Assembly: GCA_015179045.1 (NCBI GenBank)
Contig: WHUZ01000019.1
Span: 682,001-746,000, forward strand
Direction of reading: 5' to 3'
DNA: 64,000 nt
Source: Kalaharituber pfeilii
Taxonomy: Eukaryota; Ascomycota; Pezizomycetes; Pezizales; Pezizaceae
Part shown: one piece after another, positions 11,547 through 24,721 of the stretch
Layout of the letters: every line of letters begins with the position of its first letter
How positions within the stretch are numbered: the stretch's first letter is position 1
Notes under the pieces: generated by a model
What the model saw: only the letters and a program-made list of their open reading frames with translations
The model's database searches: none
What the model was told of the DNA's origin: nothing
Made by a program: the position numbers and the translations under genes

Positions 11547-12720
11547 GCTTGCATAACTACTAACATTTTGCTTTGCTTTGGGAACTTCCAGTTTCTATAT
11601 CTAGCCTCTAAATGCTAGGGCACGAGATCACTTGCTTAGTTTATTATGATGCTGGCTTTTGTGTATCGATTGTGTCTGTTTATCCTTGAAGTTGCGGTTA
11701 ATATAAGGTGTGGGGACAGACTCCAGATGTACCAATACAAAGGGCCCCTTAGGGAAAAAGAAATAACTTCACTCAAGTTATGTATGTATGTATGTATACA
11801 AGTAGCCTCGTCCCCAGATGTGAGAATGTAAGTTACTAGGTACTCTACTTACCCAAGTGTCAAAAATGTTAACCCATCCCTTGAGACTGATCTGCTGAAT
11901 TGAAACCATGTGATATCAATCACCATATGTACAACACATTTCTATCTAGACTACATGAAGCAAAAATAAGTATGTACTCAACATTTTTCGGATGCCGGTC
12001 CTTCCGTCCCGCCGCGTGGCCAATCTGATCCATTGTGTTACCTTAGAGCCTTCCATATACGTTTCTCAAATGTCAAAGATAATGTACGTCAAAAGATTAT
12101 AATCGTGACCAAAAGGCCAAGCAACTATATTCTATGAGATAGATTCTCAAGAGCATATTGTTGTACCAGAGTAACCTACGTTATATATTACATCGTACCA
12201 ACAATCAATCCATTTAATATATGGGATCACCTCGGCACCTCCTTGTTTTTGTGCACAGTCGAAAGGCGTGTCCTGAACAAAAACTAGTAGTAGCGTTGCT
12301 TTGCAAATTAAACGAAGCGTATAAAAACACAATTAAGGGCAGGTATTTGATATGTCCCTGTGTGCTAGCATTCTTAAGTTGTGTTCGTCATCGATAGAGT
12401 ATGGTACGCAACTACGTCGTCCTTGGAAAAGAAATCCTATATTGTACCCAAGTGGCTGCTTCATCAGTTCCTCGATCATCGAGCCTCGTTTGTACGTATA
12501 CAGTACTGGGGATCCTTGTCCTTCGTGCCGTCAATTGCAAAACAAATGTTAGTGATGGCTCTGCTTCCCCGTTGGAACGCCAACTCAACTATAGCTTTCA
12601 GCTGGCAACTTAACGTTAATAAACCCTGTGCCCAAGTTAGTGCCCTGTACATACGGATGCAAACCATGGAATATACAGCACAGGCAGCAGTTACCTAACC
12701 CATGCTCTCGGGTTTACCAC

Positions 12721-12745
12721 AAAAAAAAAAAAAAAAAAAAAAAAA
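12721..12745. repeat. 25-nt poly(A) tract
   Basis: A homopolymer in gene-free sequence. Similar tracts of 15-29 nt occur at 15234, 16399, 18840, 22587 and 22880. Confidence 0.95.
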
Positions 12746-15700
12746 CTTACCCCAGCTCACCAAATCATGTTCCTCTCTATATATCCGTGTCTCATATCAT
12801 GTCCCATGTCATCCCAGTCTATAACCTCTCCACTCTGCACCATCCAACCTCTCCGGCCGCCTGTAGTTATACAATCACCCTTCCTGCAACCCTTCAACGC
12901 ACCAGAACCTTCCTCAGCTCAACAGCTGTCTCTTGCTTACTCCCCATCAATTCATTTTACACCAAGCCAACCATGCGCGCAGGCTTGAAAATCAATTACC
13001 AATAGACCTGCATTGTATTTGCACCTCCTGTGCATGCCTCTCCTATAGCTCTTTGCATCGAATCAGCTAGGTAATACTCGTGCACTCTTCCCCCGAATTC
13101 GACACCTAGTTCACTTGTATGTATGCCTGTACACTTCTTTTCTCTTTTTTTTCAGGCCTCCGATCCCACTGGAGACACTTAACATTGTTGATAACAGTAC
13201 TCAATCTAGTGGTCGGCCCGCCAGATTTGCATGTATGTGTGTATGTAGGCAGGTAAGTATGTATATATGTAGCAAGTTTGGATATAGCTCCTGTCGTGGT
13301 GGTGGTCTGATCGAAACATTGCATTACATTGACCCTTTACCTTCATTCTCCATGATTATTAGTTACGGTCTCCGTATGGTAAATTAGAAATAAGGTGCAT
13401 GATATGGAACACACTGAAAGAATTATCTTATTGGCAATTTGAAAGGAATCTGGTTTTTTTTTTATATATATCATTACTCGCGTGCGGCCCTGTGGGTTAT
13501 GGCGAAACAATGTTAGTATGTAGCTTAACATAGCAGTGTTAAGGTGGCATCAATTCTACGGATACATACTTTCCTGTAGCACCCTGTAAAGTCCCAAAGA
13601 CTAGAAACCCCAAGGGCTCTATATTGCATCGCGATTCAACAAACGTCGGCCAGGCAAAATAGTCGCCACGGCACCCTTGTTGGCTACGAGACTAATACCG
13701 TAGCTCTCTGCAATATATTTATGTGTGTAGTGCCTTAAGTATCAAGTCTCTCAAATCACATTTGCAAGATAATAATGATCAGCATAGCAACTGCGTAAGT
13801 CTCACGGCTCGGATTCATGCTCTTAATCGACGGCACCATTTGATACTCACGAGCGGAAAATTGACCAGTGTGAAAGGTCTCAAGGATGTGGCTACTTCAC
13901 GCTCAATTGGAACACACTTGCCCGTCTTCATGGTATATGTAGCCCCAGAAAGTACTCGGTCTCTGATCCCATGAAACAATGCACGTTCCATTTTTGCGCT
14001 GGTCAAACCCGTTGTGTTGGCCAATCTTAGCAAGCGGTTTACCCTGGATAAACTGGTTGCACTGCAGATGTGCCCGGACTCAAGTAGGTGGATCTTCCAA
14101 TTGCAATATTCGATCATTCACCGAGGGCCCAAGTAAAACTATGTGTTCCATTGTGAGAAAGCGGCGCAGGATCTCAATGTCGCCACAGATGTAACTGGGA
14201 TTTGCAAACATGACACACTTTCCTCATCCCCACTTAGCTTTTTCAGCTGGTATGCAAACCAGTCCTACGGCTTATAAAACTAGTTCCACAAATCACATAT
14301 CCACCTCCAGCGTCTTGGTCCGAGCGTATACATGTGCGCTGATGCTTTGAAAATCCGCTATTTTCGACCTCTCGCGTAAAAGCACATATAAAAACTAAAT
14401 ATGCACCAACCCGGCCGGCCCATTTGACTGCCCAGCAACCAGAGGATAGAATTGTGGAAGACTGGTATCATAGAGGGACTTAGGGTAGAGAGTTGAACAT
14501 GAAAGCTCCCTTTTCGAAGGCAAAATGCAGAAGCCAACCGCGAATTCGATCTCAAAAGGCAGTTTGGATAATTGAATAGAAGAGTCGGGAGAGAGATAAC
14601 TCAATGACAAGATGAACATGTACGTTTGGATTCGGCTCATGGGCCCTAGCAAGTCCGCGGCCCGGCCAACCAGCCCTATGACCATATCAACACATTATGC
14701 TGTGTCCAAAGTGAAACTAGAGCAAGATCTGATGTTTGACATGTACGGATATATTTAGGAAGCGGTACTTACAGCAATTAACCCATGATCCCATGGCCAG
14801 AAAAACTTGGCAGTTTGTGCAGTAATTTATGAAATCCGACTAAGCCGCTGTTGCAGTTGCAAAGTGGCGCACTTCGGTGTATATTTCGGCATCGTGAAGG
14901 AAGGTAAGTATGAAGCTACCCTTGCACATTCCACAATCCCGTGCGTGGCTCCCATTCCCAGGCGCGACGTCTTCTTAATCACGGTAAAATTTTCCCCACG
15001 ATAATGCACTCTCAGATATATATTACCATCCGAGATGCATGCAACAACTCGCATCTCATTCCGTGTCGTCCAACGCTAATACTTCCTAGTTCGGACCACA
15101 CAGCAGTGTACATCGAATGAGATTTGCAGCAATCGAAATTTATTTTTCTTCCCTAGGTAAGGTTGTCCAGTTGAAAGGTCTCATGGTTAAGGTAGCCACT
15201 CGTAAAAGGAAAATGGGGATGAAAAAAGAAATTAAAAAAAAAAAAAAAAAAATGTGGGCTGATTTTTTCAAGAATTGGGTAAGGCTGCATTCCAAGTGGG
15301 AAGAACCGATGCGCAATGCATGAATTAAGAAGCCATTGTCGCCACGTTCCCTCTGTATCCACCAACTGTATCATACCGAAAAATTCCAACTTTGTCGTAA
15401 TTTAGAGGTTCTATTGCCGTTGTTCTCTTCCTATCTGAAGCTGCGTTGTCGCTGAGAGCAGCAGTTAACCTATTTGGGAAGATCGCCAATGTATTGTCAA
15501 TGGTTCAAAGCACTCAATACCACGACCAGGTCAAAACATGCGAGAACTCAGACACCCTTTCAAGGACATAAACCGCTAATACAAGAACCCCCTTCTAAAA
15601 AACGGTGTTTTTTTGTTATTATTTTTTGGTACTGGAAGTAGAAACTTTTGGCGTGCAGACGGGATGTGAGGGCAGATCACAACGGTAATCAGTCTAACCA

Positions 15701-18700
15701 AACGACATAACTTCCAGTGTAGAAGCAGATTTCAAATTAAAGGCCATAAGAGAGATCAAAGAAAGGCAGTGATGAAGAGTTGGTTCCGTTTCATGTCACA
15801 TCAGTAGCCTCAAACCTTCGATGACTTAACTATTCAGCACCGTGGTAACTTGTAAATTTGGAAGCCAAGCGGTAAACAAACAACAAAAATCTGGCCATTG
15901 ACCATCCAGGCACTGATGTGTCATTACATCCCGGATTCCGGTTAAGGTTATTTGTTAATACAAAGTGTTGTTGAGTGAAGTGTAACTGTGTCTTACTTTA
16001 TCCATATGCTAATCATCAAAAGTTGATGGTCAATGAAGCAAGCGCATTGACCATGATTACTCGCGGAAAGATGAAAAGGTCGAACCCCTCACCGTCTCAG
16101 AATGGTGTTTGTCAAGTGAGTCAGCGGCGCGTTGTGCGGAGGTCAGGAGGGGGTTGAACCGACTGCGTAGTCTTCACTGACGATAACCAACCGTTGCTCA
16201 CCGAGTTCCCAACCCACCCACCAAAAAAAATGAAAGTAATTCAATAAAAAGCAATTTAAAACATGTCAAGTGCCGTAGTTCCTGGTTGGCTAACCTATTC
16301 TGTACGAGTGAGTGTCATAGGGGCCAATTGTGTGCAGGCATTTCTGTTTCCTTCCGATAATTCAGTAGACTGATAGAAATTGCCAACCACGTAATAGTTT
16401 TTTTTTTTTTTTTTTGATTTTTGTGTGTGAAGCACAGCGGTCGTGAGTGCTTTTGCTTTGAATTAAGTCAGCATAGACAACCAAGTTTCTACGTGTCGCA
16501 ACTCTACCTTGTAGTATCTGCTAAACATCGTCCCGCATTCCTGCACTAGCAGGCCCAACCAGACTACTAGCAGGCTGCCGTGGTTTGTAAGCCATTATAG
16601 GAAACAAATTTCACGGTCCTCTACTCACTGCAGAAGCTTATTTTAGGTAAGGACAGGAACCGACTGTTGTATCTGAAGGTCTTAGTCTCGGTAATCCGAT
16701 AGGTACTCAATCGTAAAAGAAAGTGTAACCAATCAAAAGTCCTAGATGAGCAGCAGCCCAGAGTACCAACACCTGTACCTAGCCAAGCCACGGCAGGTGG
16801 TGTAGGTCGAAGGAAAAACAACAGCATAGACAACAGCGTCATTGTGCATGAAAACAATATTCCAACTACTGCAGTATGCATATAACAGCGAGAGGTCCCA
16901 GCTCTGCAATTGCATTGATTGTGGCGCACATTTATCCATTTTTGGATATTAAGTTAAAGTACTATTGAAAACTGGCCTTAGAGCAACAGGTCATCTGGTA
17001 TCTACAAAAATGTGAATTCATTCTCTATTATCTCATCCTGTGATTGTTTTAGATATTGTGGAAGCGGGAGCATTCGCAACGCGAGCGGCCAGCGAGAAAA
17101 CCATTCTGAGTGATTTTCAGGACTTGGCGCTTAGTCCGGAGAACCCCTAGAAGGCTCCCATTAGCAATGCAGAACGTACAGTATAACAAGGGAGAGCTGT
17201 TAATTCGATGGCGTGGGCGGAGTTCTCCTCGCTGGGGGATGGCAGCATGAGCGTAGCGGTTGGACAAGAAATGCTGAACTGAGGCGGGACCTACTCGCCT
17301 TAGCCCGCGCCATCCTGCAGGTAATTGCAAGTGTGATAAACTGCGGTCATGGCTTCCACCATACTGTAGGATACCAGTTTGATATGAGTTGGAAGCTGGA
17401 TGAAGGTGCACGGCATTGACTTCAGGTGTGAAGACTTGCTCTTGTGATGCATGCGCATTTGTCACAGTTTGCTTCGGAAAACAGCATAGTAAAGGGGTCC
17501 AACAAAGGGCGGTTGGCCATGGCCGCTATGAATGGAGGGTCGGATCGTGGTGCTTGGCATGAGACCTTAAGCATTCGAAGCACCTACCATAGCTGTAGTA
17601 GACCTGATAGTGTGAAGGCGCATAGGGCGGTAGGCTGTAGCATGATGTGAGCAGTCCGTAGACCAGAGTACCCGTAACCTTGAGAAGTTGCATGAGATAC
17701 CACGTGCGTGCATTCACAATTGCAAGTGTTCCATCAAAATTGTGCATCCCCAGCTAGCTAAAGCATGACTGGCGGTTGCTACTACATAACACGCAGCGGT
17801 ACTGGGCGAGCTGCAACACATCGGAGAGGAAGTGCTCCGCTCAGGCAAGTACCTTTTGCCTGGCCCTGGCCATTGGCGCTGCATTCGTCAGCTGACCCAT
17901 CTCCGCGGCAGGCCCCATGGTGAAAGAAAGGAGCTCCAGTTGCATGGCGCCCGTGAGCGGTCATCGAGACTGAGGCGGGAAGGAGACGCTGAATTGTTGA
18001 ACAGAACGCAACCAGATGAGGTGAACATGTACCTATCTGGTCTGCAGTTGGCTAAAACTGCCCTCTCTGCCATTTTCGGCCGGTCGCAGTACCGCAGTCA
18101 ATCTCCGGGCTCTTTTCCAACTCTCTAGGGTTGTCACGGTACTGTTAGTCCCAACACCTCTCTTGCTCCCGTCTTCGTCACAGTGCACTTGGAGAGTTAA
18201 CGCCACTCGCGGGCATATGCTGCACATTGCTCACAAATGGCGGAAGGCTCCTGGCAATTGATGACCATGCTTATATTGCTTTACGTTAACGTTACGGTAT
18301 CCCTTGGGGTCGCGAGTATCTCTTGCTGGGGGATGCGCTGCTGCATGCTTCGCGACCCCAAGAGATGGACTAGTTCTGCCCGTCTTACTGTTGCAGTACC
18401 AGGCACAGGCGGAAGTAGAGCGATGTTCGATATGGTCCCCTGACTCTACTGTTGGAATTGGCTGCTCCTGTCCCGCGTATCTGACACGCTGCAATGGCCT
18501 TCTGCCGGATCAGACCCCTTGAACGCCGTCTCCTGCTCTATGTGCGCCATGGGACCCTTGGTTCGGGGCTGCATCAAGTTGCTCCTGCAAGCGGTCAACC
18601 CCAGCCAAGGCATACCTTGTCCCGTTAGATCAGAACCGCCCAGTCCACCCACTGAGTAATCACTCACCCACTCCGCTGGATCTCCACGCAGCAGAAAGCA

Positions 18701-18839
18701 GAAACCGGAATCGCGCAGTGCATACGGCATCAAGCCTCATATGCTGTGTCAAGTCACAGCTTGTATGTTTTGGTGGATGAATGCTGCGCTGCTCCTTCCA
18801 TATAGGCTCATTATCAGGATGTTAACTGCAGGGCAATTC

Positions 18840-18867
18840 TTTTTTTTTTTTTTTTTTTTTTTTTTTT
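18840..18867. repeat. 28-nt poly(T) tract
   Basis: A homopolymer in gene-free sequence with no recognisable retroelement body next to it. Confidence 0.95.
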
Positions 18868-19335
18868 CGACCCTGGAACCAAAACAATTGCAATTGCTAT
18901 TGCACCTGCAGAGCACGCAGTGACAATATCCAATCACAAATTTCACCCGAGAATCGATGTTCTTAGCTCTGGTGAGCCGCACCCCGGCTGTTGCTTACTT
19001 ATCGTTCTCTGTTCTTGTCATGGGTGCAATATCAAACGTAATTCTAACTATTCCTCTCACAATATTCTCCCGATAAATGTGACTGGCAGAATCACTTGCA
19101 TACACGAGTGGATGTTCATGTTATCTGTTAGCTCTTACGACTAGTACTCCTAAATTCCGGAGATTAACTATTTCCAGCAACATCCCGAGCCGGGAGAAAG
19201 CAGGCAACTGCTCCACAATTTTGTATGGAACGACGCACCTTGCGAATGTTTTCCCTTTACGTGCATTGAAGGCACTCAATCATCTGCTTCTTCTTTTTCT
19301 GCTGTTTTTATTTTTATCTCCAATTCTAAGTTTAG

Positions 19336-19409
19336 TTTTCTTTTCTTTTCTTTTCTTTTTCCTTTTCCTTTTCCTTTTCCTTTTCCTTTTCCTTTTCCTT
19401 TTTTTTTTT
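19336..19409. repeat. (TTTTC)n to (TTTTCC)n pyrimidine repeat
   Basis: A strand-asymmetric pyrimidine tract made of TTTTC units changing to CCTTTT units, ending in a short T run. Any translation through it (Leu/Phe/Ser-rich) is an artefact. Confidence 0.95.
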
Positions 19410-21441
19410 CCTGCCCATGCGAAACTAGTTATGATACCAATTCAACGAACGCGGAACAAGTACTTGGGTTGGTAGAATCTCCGGTGATCCAATTCGCGCC
19501 ACAAGGAAACAATTTACCTATCACATCACCTCGACCAGGCTCTCCATCAGATCCACAGGTGCCAGGCCACGATATATGCTGGTTGACTGACGGCTGGCCA
19601 GCTGGCCGAGACATACCACGGCGAAACATCTATACCGAGCATCACTCCATATATTGATAGCCATAATTCATGATTATGCGCAGTGTGCTCATCACATATA
19701 CCCACATACCTCATATTACAAAAGACAAAAACACTTTTTCTTGCATGACATTCTGATCCATCACCGGCCCTGGTATCCCCACATGGCAGGCTCACCCATT
19801 AGGAGTGCATACCATGTACTAGTACCTGTATGCAAAAACCTGTCAAATGTCAATCTGGCCGAGGTTTTTCCACCTCCGAACAATTCATGTCAGGCAAGTA
19901 AGCAAACCTCAAGCCACCACTTCCATCACCATGCACTTCCGGAGAACAAGGATTCATTCTGGACGACGTTCCACCCCCTGGTCGGCCCCCCGGCCCCGCT
20001 TGGCCATGTGGCCGGAAACACGCATGACAGTCTATATGTCATCCCAAGAATCTTGTCGTTCAATCAATCATATATACGCATAGGATATACGTAACCACAG
20101 CTCACACATTCACGGCGTACAGCGAGCTCTACCATGTCCACCACATCACATAGCTAATTATTTCTCGTAGAACCGCCAGTTCCAACTTGTTCTTTGTGGT
20201 AAGTATCTGGTTAAGTTATATTCGGAAAACTGGCCAATCAACGTTCACTCTGCAAGCTTGTTCTGGAACTAGGCCCTCGCCAGCTGGACCACAGAGTCAA
20301 CCACATAGAAACTCCACACATAGCAGCATCCTTGCATTCTCTGTCGAACGAACCTGGAACCCAGTTCCGGAACTCAAAGCTCAGTCGGACCAAGTGTTCT
20401 GTTCCTTTTTTTTTTAGCTATCCACCGATGGTTGCACAATTCCTAAGTTAAGTGAGTGAGCCTTGTAGGCTGCCTCACAACTTACCACGTTGTCGGGAGT
20501 CGCGCAAGACAATCAGACTACTAAGGAAATCATGTCCCTATATCGACATATCCACATATCCACATGTCCAACTACATGCATAACCTAAGGTAGTGCCGTA
20601 GGCCCACAACGTTACTCAACACCTGGCCTTTCTAGGGTGCAATTGCAAACTGTTTCTTATTTATCTCTCTCTCTCTATCTATATTTACTTATTTATGTAT
20701 TACTTATCGAAAAAGAAAAAGGAAAAAGGAAATTCGCTACGCGCACGCGCCTGCATATTTGCACCTCAGGTAAGTATTAACGTTTTCATGCCTAGCAATC
20801 TCCAAAGAAAAAAAAAAACGCGTTGAATCAAATGGAAACATATAAAAGTGAAACCTTGCACAAAGCACATACCTACCAGTACCTAGCTTACAGTTTTATG
20901 TAGAGCGTTCAAATTTGCTTGATCGTTTTTGGCTGACGCGCCGCCGGAGATACCTGAAGTAATGTGACATACCCAATTTTAATGTGCATGTATTTGGTCG
21001 GTTCCAGTCCGGGATTCCCGACACCGGAAAAAAACATGGGAGGAAGGGGTTAGGCGGGGCCGGGCTCGGGGCTCGGAGTTATAATATAGATTTGGCATGT
21101 GAATGATTCCGAATTGAATCGAAACCGAAAGCTTGGTCTCGCTTAGATTGTACTTACTGGGCATAGGTTCATTCTCTTATATACCCCTAGATTACATGGT
21201 ATACCATGCTTATTATTATTCCTTTATCTCATTATTACTTGCGTTGGGTTGCGGGGCAGACTACTCGGTGGTGCAAAGTCAATGCTGTAACCACGGTCAG
21301 ATTTTAGCCTAGTACGTGGGAGGGGACGGAAGAGGAGCGTTGCAAAGAAATCGAAAGGCTTTTTTCTTGGCGGAGAATGTTCGACAAAACTTCCACGATG
21401 TCTTGCTCGCCACCTTCCAGCACTCTTTCACAGACCTCACT

Positions 21442-21481
21442 CGCGAACAATTGTGGAGACCCGCGAACAATTGTGGAGATC
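21442..21481. repeat. 20-bp tandem duplication
   Basis: The sequence CGCGAACAATTGTGGAGA occurs twice head-to-tail at a 20-bp spacing. It is a small local duplication with no attached gene. Confidence 0.85.
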
Positions 21482-22879
21482 CTCGTCAAGGATGCCCTTC
21501 GCCCTCTCACGACCCACAGCTCCGGTGTCCCCGAAGGGCTCGCTGCCCCCGCCAACTCCCATTCATTAAGCAGCCTCCCCATTCCACAGGACATTTATGC
21601 ACTTCTATCCCCATAATCTCACCCCCTCCGGCCCCCCGAGGGGAGTTGCCGTGTCTCGGTCCCACCGTCCTCATCCTTCCTGGTGTCAATTCCTTAGTTG
21701 ATGCTTCAGTATCCAGGATTCCTGGGCCTACGATTCTAGTCTGGAGCTACCAGCCGTGTCTAAAGTGTATGGAGGGTGCGGTCAGATCCCACAGGAGTTA
21801 TTGATTTCCGATGGCGGAGAATATCCATTTATATGCACCAACTATAGAATTTCGAATTTTAATTGTGATTGAGTGTCGGGAGGTGGCGAAGGAGTTCGCT
21901 CATGATCATGTTTGATTCTACTGCATATTCCAACAAACCTCGCCCTCCAAAGTCAACGACGTTGTCACATCCCTAATTGTATACGCTAGTATTCAACCCC
22001 CTCTCCTCCCAGCCAGTGCCCACACCATTGTCCTCCAATGACCAGCAAGCAAGCTGATCGGCAGGACACACCGTCCAATCGCTTTCGTCTCGTCTAGATC
22101 GTAATTCTTTTTCTTTGTTTTCCTTCAGCATTTGTTATTTTATCTCTTCCCGTTTCTGTCCCATAAATCACTACCGATATATATTAATGCAGGTTCAGTC
22201 AGGTTCTTGTAGTTGACAAAGATATGGCTCGTCTGCGTTAGAAGCCCCTCCTAAGATTGGGTACGTGAACACTCCTAAGCGGGGAACAGACTAACTCCAC
22301 GTAAAGTCAAAAAATCACACCGATATTTTTTTTATCTACTACAAGTACTTAACCCGTAAAGACTTAATTGTTGATACCTCACCCCCCAAAATCGATATCA
22401 TTAAACGTTTATTGCACCATTCCCTTATATTAAAAACCAATTGTGTAGTAAAGAACAAAGACAAACACAAGATGCCCAAAAAATATTGGCAAATAAAACC
22501 CAAACAACCTAAACCCGCCAGAGTCCCCAAGCCAACCAAAAGAAACCCAATTCCAGAAACAAAAGTAACATAATAGAAATTGAAGGAAAAAAAAAAAAAA
22601 AAAAAGAACAGAAAAGAAACATGTGCATACAAAACATTCGACTGTGTTTCCCTCATTGCGTTGTATTTTATTACTACGTAGTTTGTAACCCAACCCTCCG
22701 CGCCGTTGTATCCTATGCCCGACCCTATGTTGCAATATGCCCAGACCTAGCCTCCCAAAAAAAGAACTGAAACCTCCCGTATCATACCAAATTCAAAGCG
22801 ATAATGGAAACGAAAAACACGGAAACAATAAAACTATATCTAAATCCAAATCCAGACACCGAACGCTAAATGAAACCAG

Positions 22880-22908
<29 letters not shown>
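22880..22908. repeat. 29-nt poly(A) tract
   Basis: A homopolymer about 150 nt beyond the stop codon of the BTB gene on the opposite strand. On the transcribed strand it reads as poly(T), so it lies in or just past that gene's 3' untranslated region. Confidence 0.9.
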
Positions 22909-22910
<2 letters not shown>

Positions 22911-23054
22911 GAGAAACAAAGTACAATACAGTCCGTGAAGATAATACAAAGAAGTGGATAAAATAAATAAACATATAAAGCGTTAGCATAACAAATCTGA
23001 AGCGGAAGCAAGAGGCATGGGTATGAAATCTTCGTTCTCACACCACCGTAATTC

Positions 23055-24414
23055 CTATAACTTCGGTGCATCCGCATCCAGTCTCAACCCAATAAACCGC
23101 TCCTCTCCGTCACCCCACAGTCCCGGCCCAACAACCTTCTCCAACCGCTCCACCAGCTCCCTCATGACTCCCTCCGCACACTTCCATCCAGGCCCGTCCT
23201 CAGTCTCCCGGGCGATCAAGCACTCTAAATGCGCATCGACATGCTTTAAGAACCTTCGCAGCCGCGTCGGCTTCGGCACCTGCCTCCTCGCTGTTTCCCT
23301 CCCCCACCACTGCACCCACTCCTCAAGTAGCATGATGTGAATCTTCTCCTCACATGATTCTCTCCTGCCACCGCTATTCGTGCAAGTCTCGTCGTGCTCG
23401 TACGAAAACCGTTCAGATGCGGTAACAGTCGTGTTCTTGTTTACAGGGCGTTGGAATAACTCGCCGCTCCGAAGGAAGCTCATGTCCCATGCATACCTAT
23501 TCCATCTCTCGATACACTTGTTTTGCACCGGAATCGGCACGCTAAACATGTATTCTTCCTTCACTCGCGGGTCCAGACTAGCGTGGTATCTCGGAAAGTC
23601 ATCGAGTAGTGCGGCAATAGCTACATTATATGTATTTGTTATTGTCGCCGTGAAATTGTTCATATTTGGAGGTGCGATTGCTGCAGCAGCTGCTGGTGGA
23701 GGCATGAATGGGTGAAGTGTTCTGATGACGAAACAGGGGTGTGAACGAGCGTTTTCCCGAAGAATTGATAGCGAGGAGTTGGTGAAAACGGATATCTGAT
23801 AGCGGATACCGAGGGATAGAATGTGTGGAAGCAGTTCCTGGGTAATTCGAGTTTCCCTAAAAATACAATTATGCTATAGCTTAGTACGGTGTAGATTGTA
23901 AAGCAATATCAAGAATCATAGGAATTGTGAAAGCTTACCCTCTCGGGTACAAGAAATACAGCAGGTAGTCTACATTAGCCTCTCTATCTTCTACTACCAA
24001 GACTTTCGGAGGCTTCATTGCCTTTCCGCCTTTCCACTCCCCGACTGGCTTGCCTGCCGCTCTCTGTCTTTGATTCAGGTGGACCCATAGTCTGGCAGAT
24101 AATGATGGAGATGGATGCTGGTTCACAAGTAAAGTCCTGGAATTCGGATTTATTTTGCAATTTGATCTGCAACCCCCTGCTCCCATGGGCATCCCGAAGG
24201 GTGAAGATTGAGCAATCGGTGTGGGCCTACGTAGGGCATCCCTGAATACTCCGCTCGCTTGTGAAAGTACTTTGGAATGGACAAGGTAAAGCGTGCTGCC
24301 ACACCGCAGCAGAAGGTCACCGTCTGGGAAGAACCAATGTGGTGATAACCTGGTGGGGGCAGCAGAGCGGTGGGATTGGGACTGGGGAATCTTGAACGTC
24401 GACTTTGGAGCCAT
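23055..24414 (-). CDS. BTB/POZ domain protein
   Basis: The model is two exons, 24414-23939 and 23856-23055, with an 82-nt intron (GTAAGC...TTTTTAG), giving 425 aa in correct phase. The N-terminal BTB/POZ fold shows FFPDGDLLLRCG (residues 28-39), LVHSKVLSQASGVFRDAL (44-61) and, after a long insertion, PPKVLVVEDREANVDYLLYFLYP (about 135-157). Past the intron come ENARSHPCFVIRTLHPFMP and a family-specific helical region ending in RFIGLRLDADAPKL. BTB domains mediate dimerisation and often Cul3 binding; no zinc finger, Kelch or other partner domain is visible. The roughly 70-residue Ser/Gly-rich insertion (62-134) between BTB strands is unusual and could hide an unrecognised intron. The chosen start is MAPKSTF, just ahead of the domain; the frame is open further upstream, but that part is low-quality sequence. 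Confidence 0.8.
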
Positions 24415-24608
24415 ATTAGCGAGCAAAATGAAGGGTATACAGCAGACAGCTGGCGGGCGGGAAGAAACGGGGACACAGCAGAGATTGGGGGTGATATCAG
24501 GAATCCCAAAGGTGAGCTTTGCTGGACTGCCTACGAAACGAGCGGATATGACGAGAGGGGCAGCCGGGCCCTTATGTATGAGGGGAACAGACAAATTTAC
24601 CCGCACCA

Positions 24609-24645
24609 GCAGCACACAGCACACAGCACACAGCACACAGCACAC
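24609..24645. repeat. (CAGCACA)n tandem repeat
   Basis: About five units of AGCACAC in tandem, 200 nt upstream of the BTB start codon and so probably within its promoter or 5' untranslated region. Confidence 0.9.
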
Positions 24646-24721
24646 CGACGGGGCCAGAACCACACACACCACAACATGCGCAGCACGCTATGCAGCACTA
24701 AGTAGCAGCCGTCCCAGGCCA

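Larger units (their letters stand above)
10939..23054. other. 12-kb gene-poor stretch
   Basis: No frame here resembles a known family or can be assembled with splice sites into a convincing gene. The contents I can name are microsatellites and homopolymers: (TTA)n/(TTTTA)n at 11.5 kb, poly(A) at 12721 and 22880, poly(T) at 18840 and a pyrimidine repeat at 19.3 kb. There is also a 20-bp tandem duplication at 21442. Between 17.0 and 18.6 kb the sequence is less AT-rich and holds many overlapping short frames, which may mark a decayed element or a non-coding transcript. I see no long terminal repeats or tRNA genes. Confidence 0.5.

Noticed and set aside
21304..21804. Opposed frames of 162 (plus) and 96 (minus) codons
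   Set aside because: They overlap each other and span a tandem duplication. The plus frame lacks an ATG start and no domain is recognisable.
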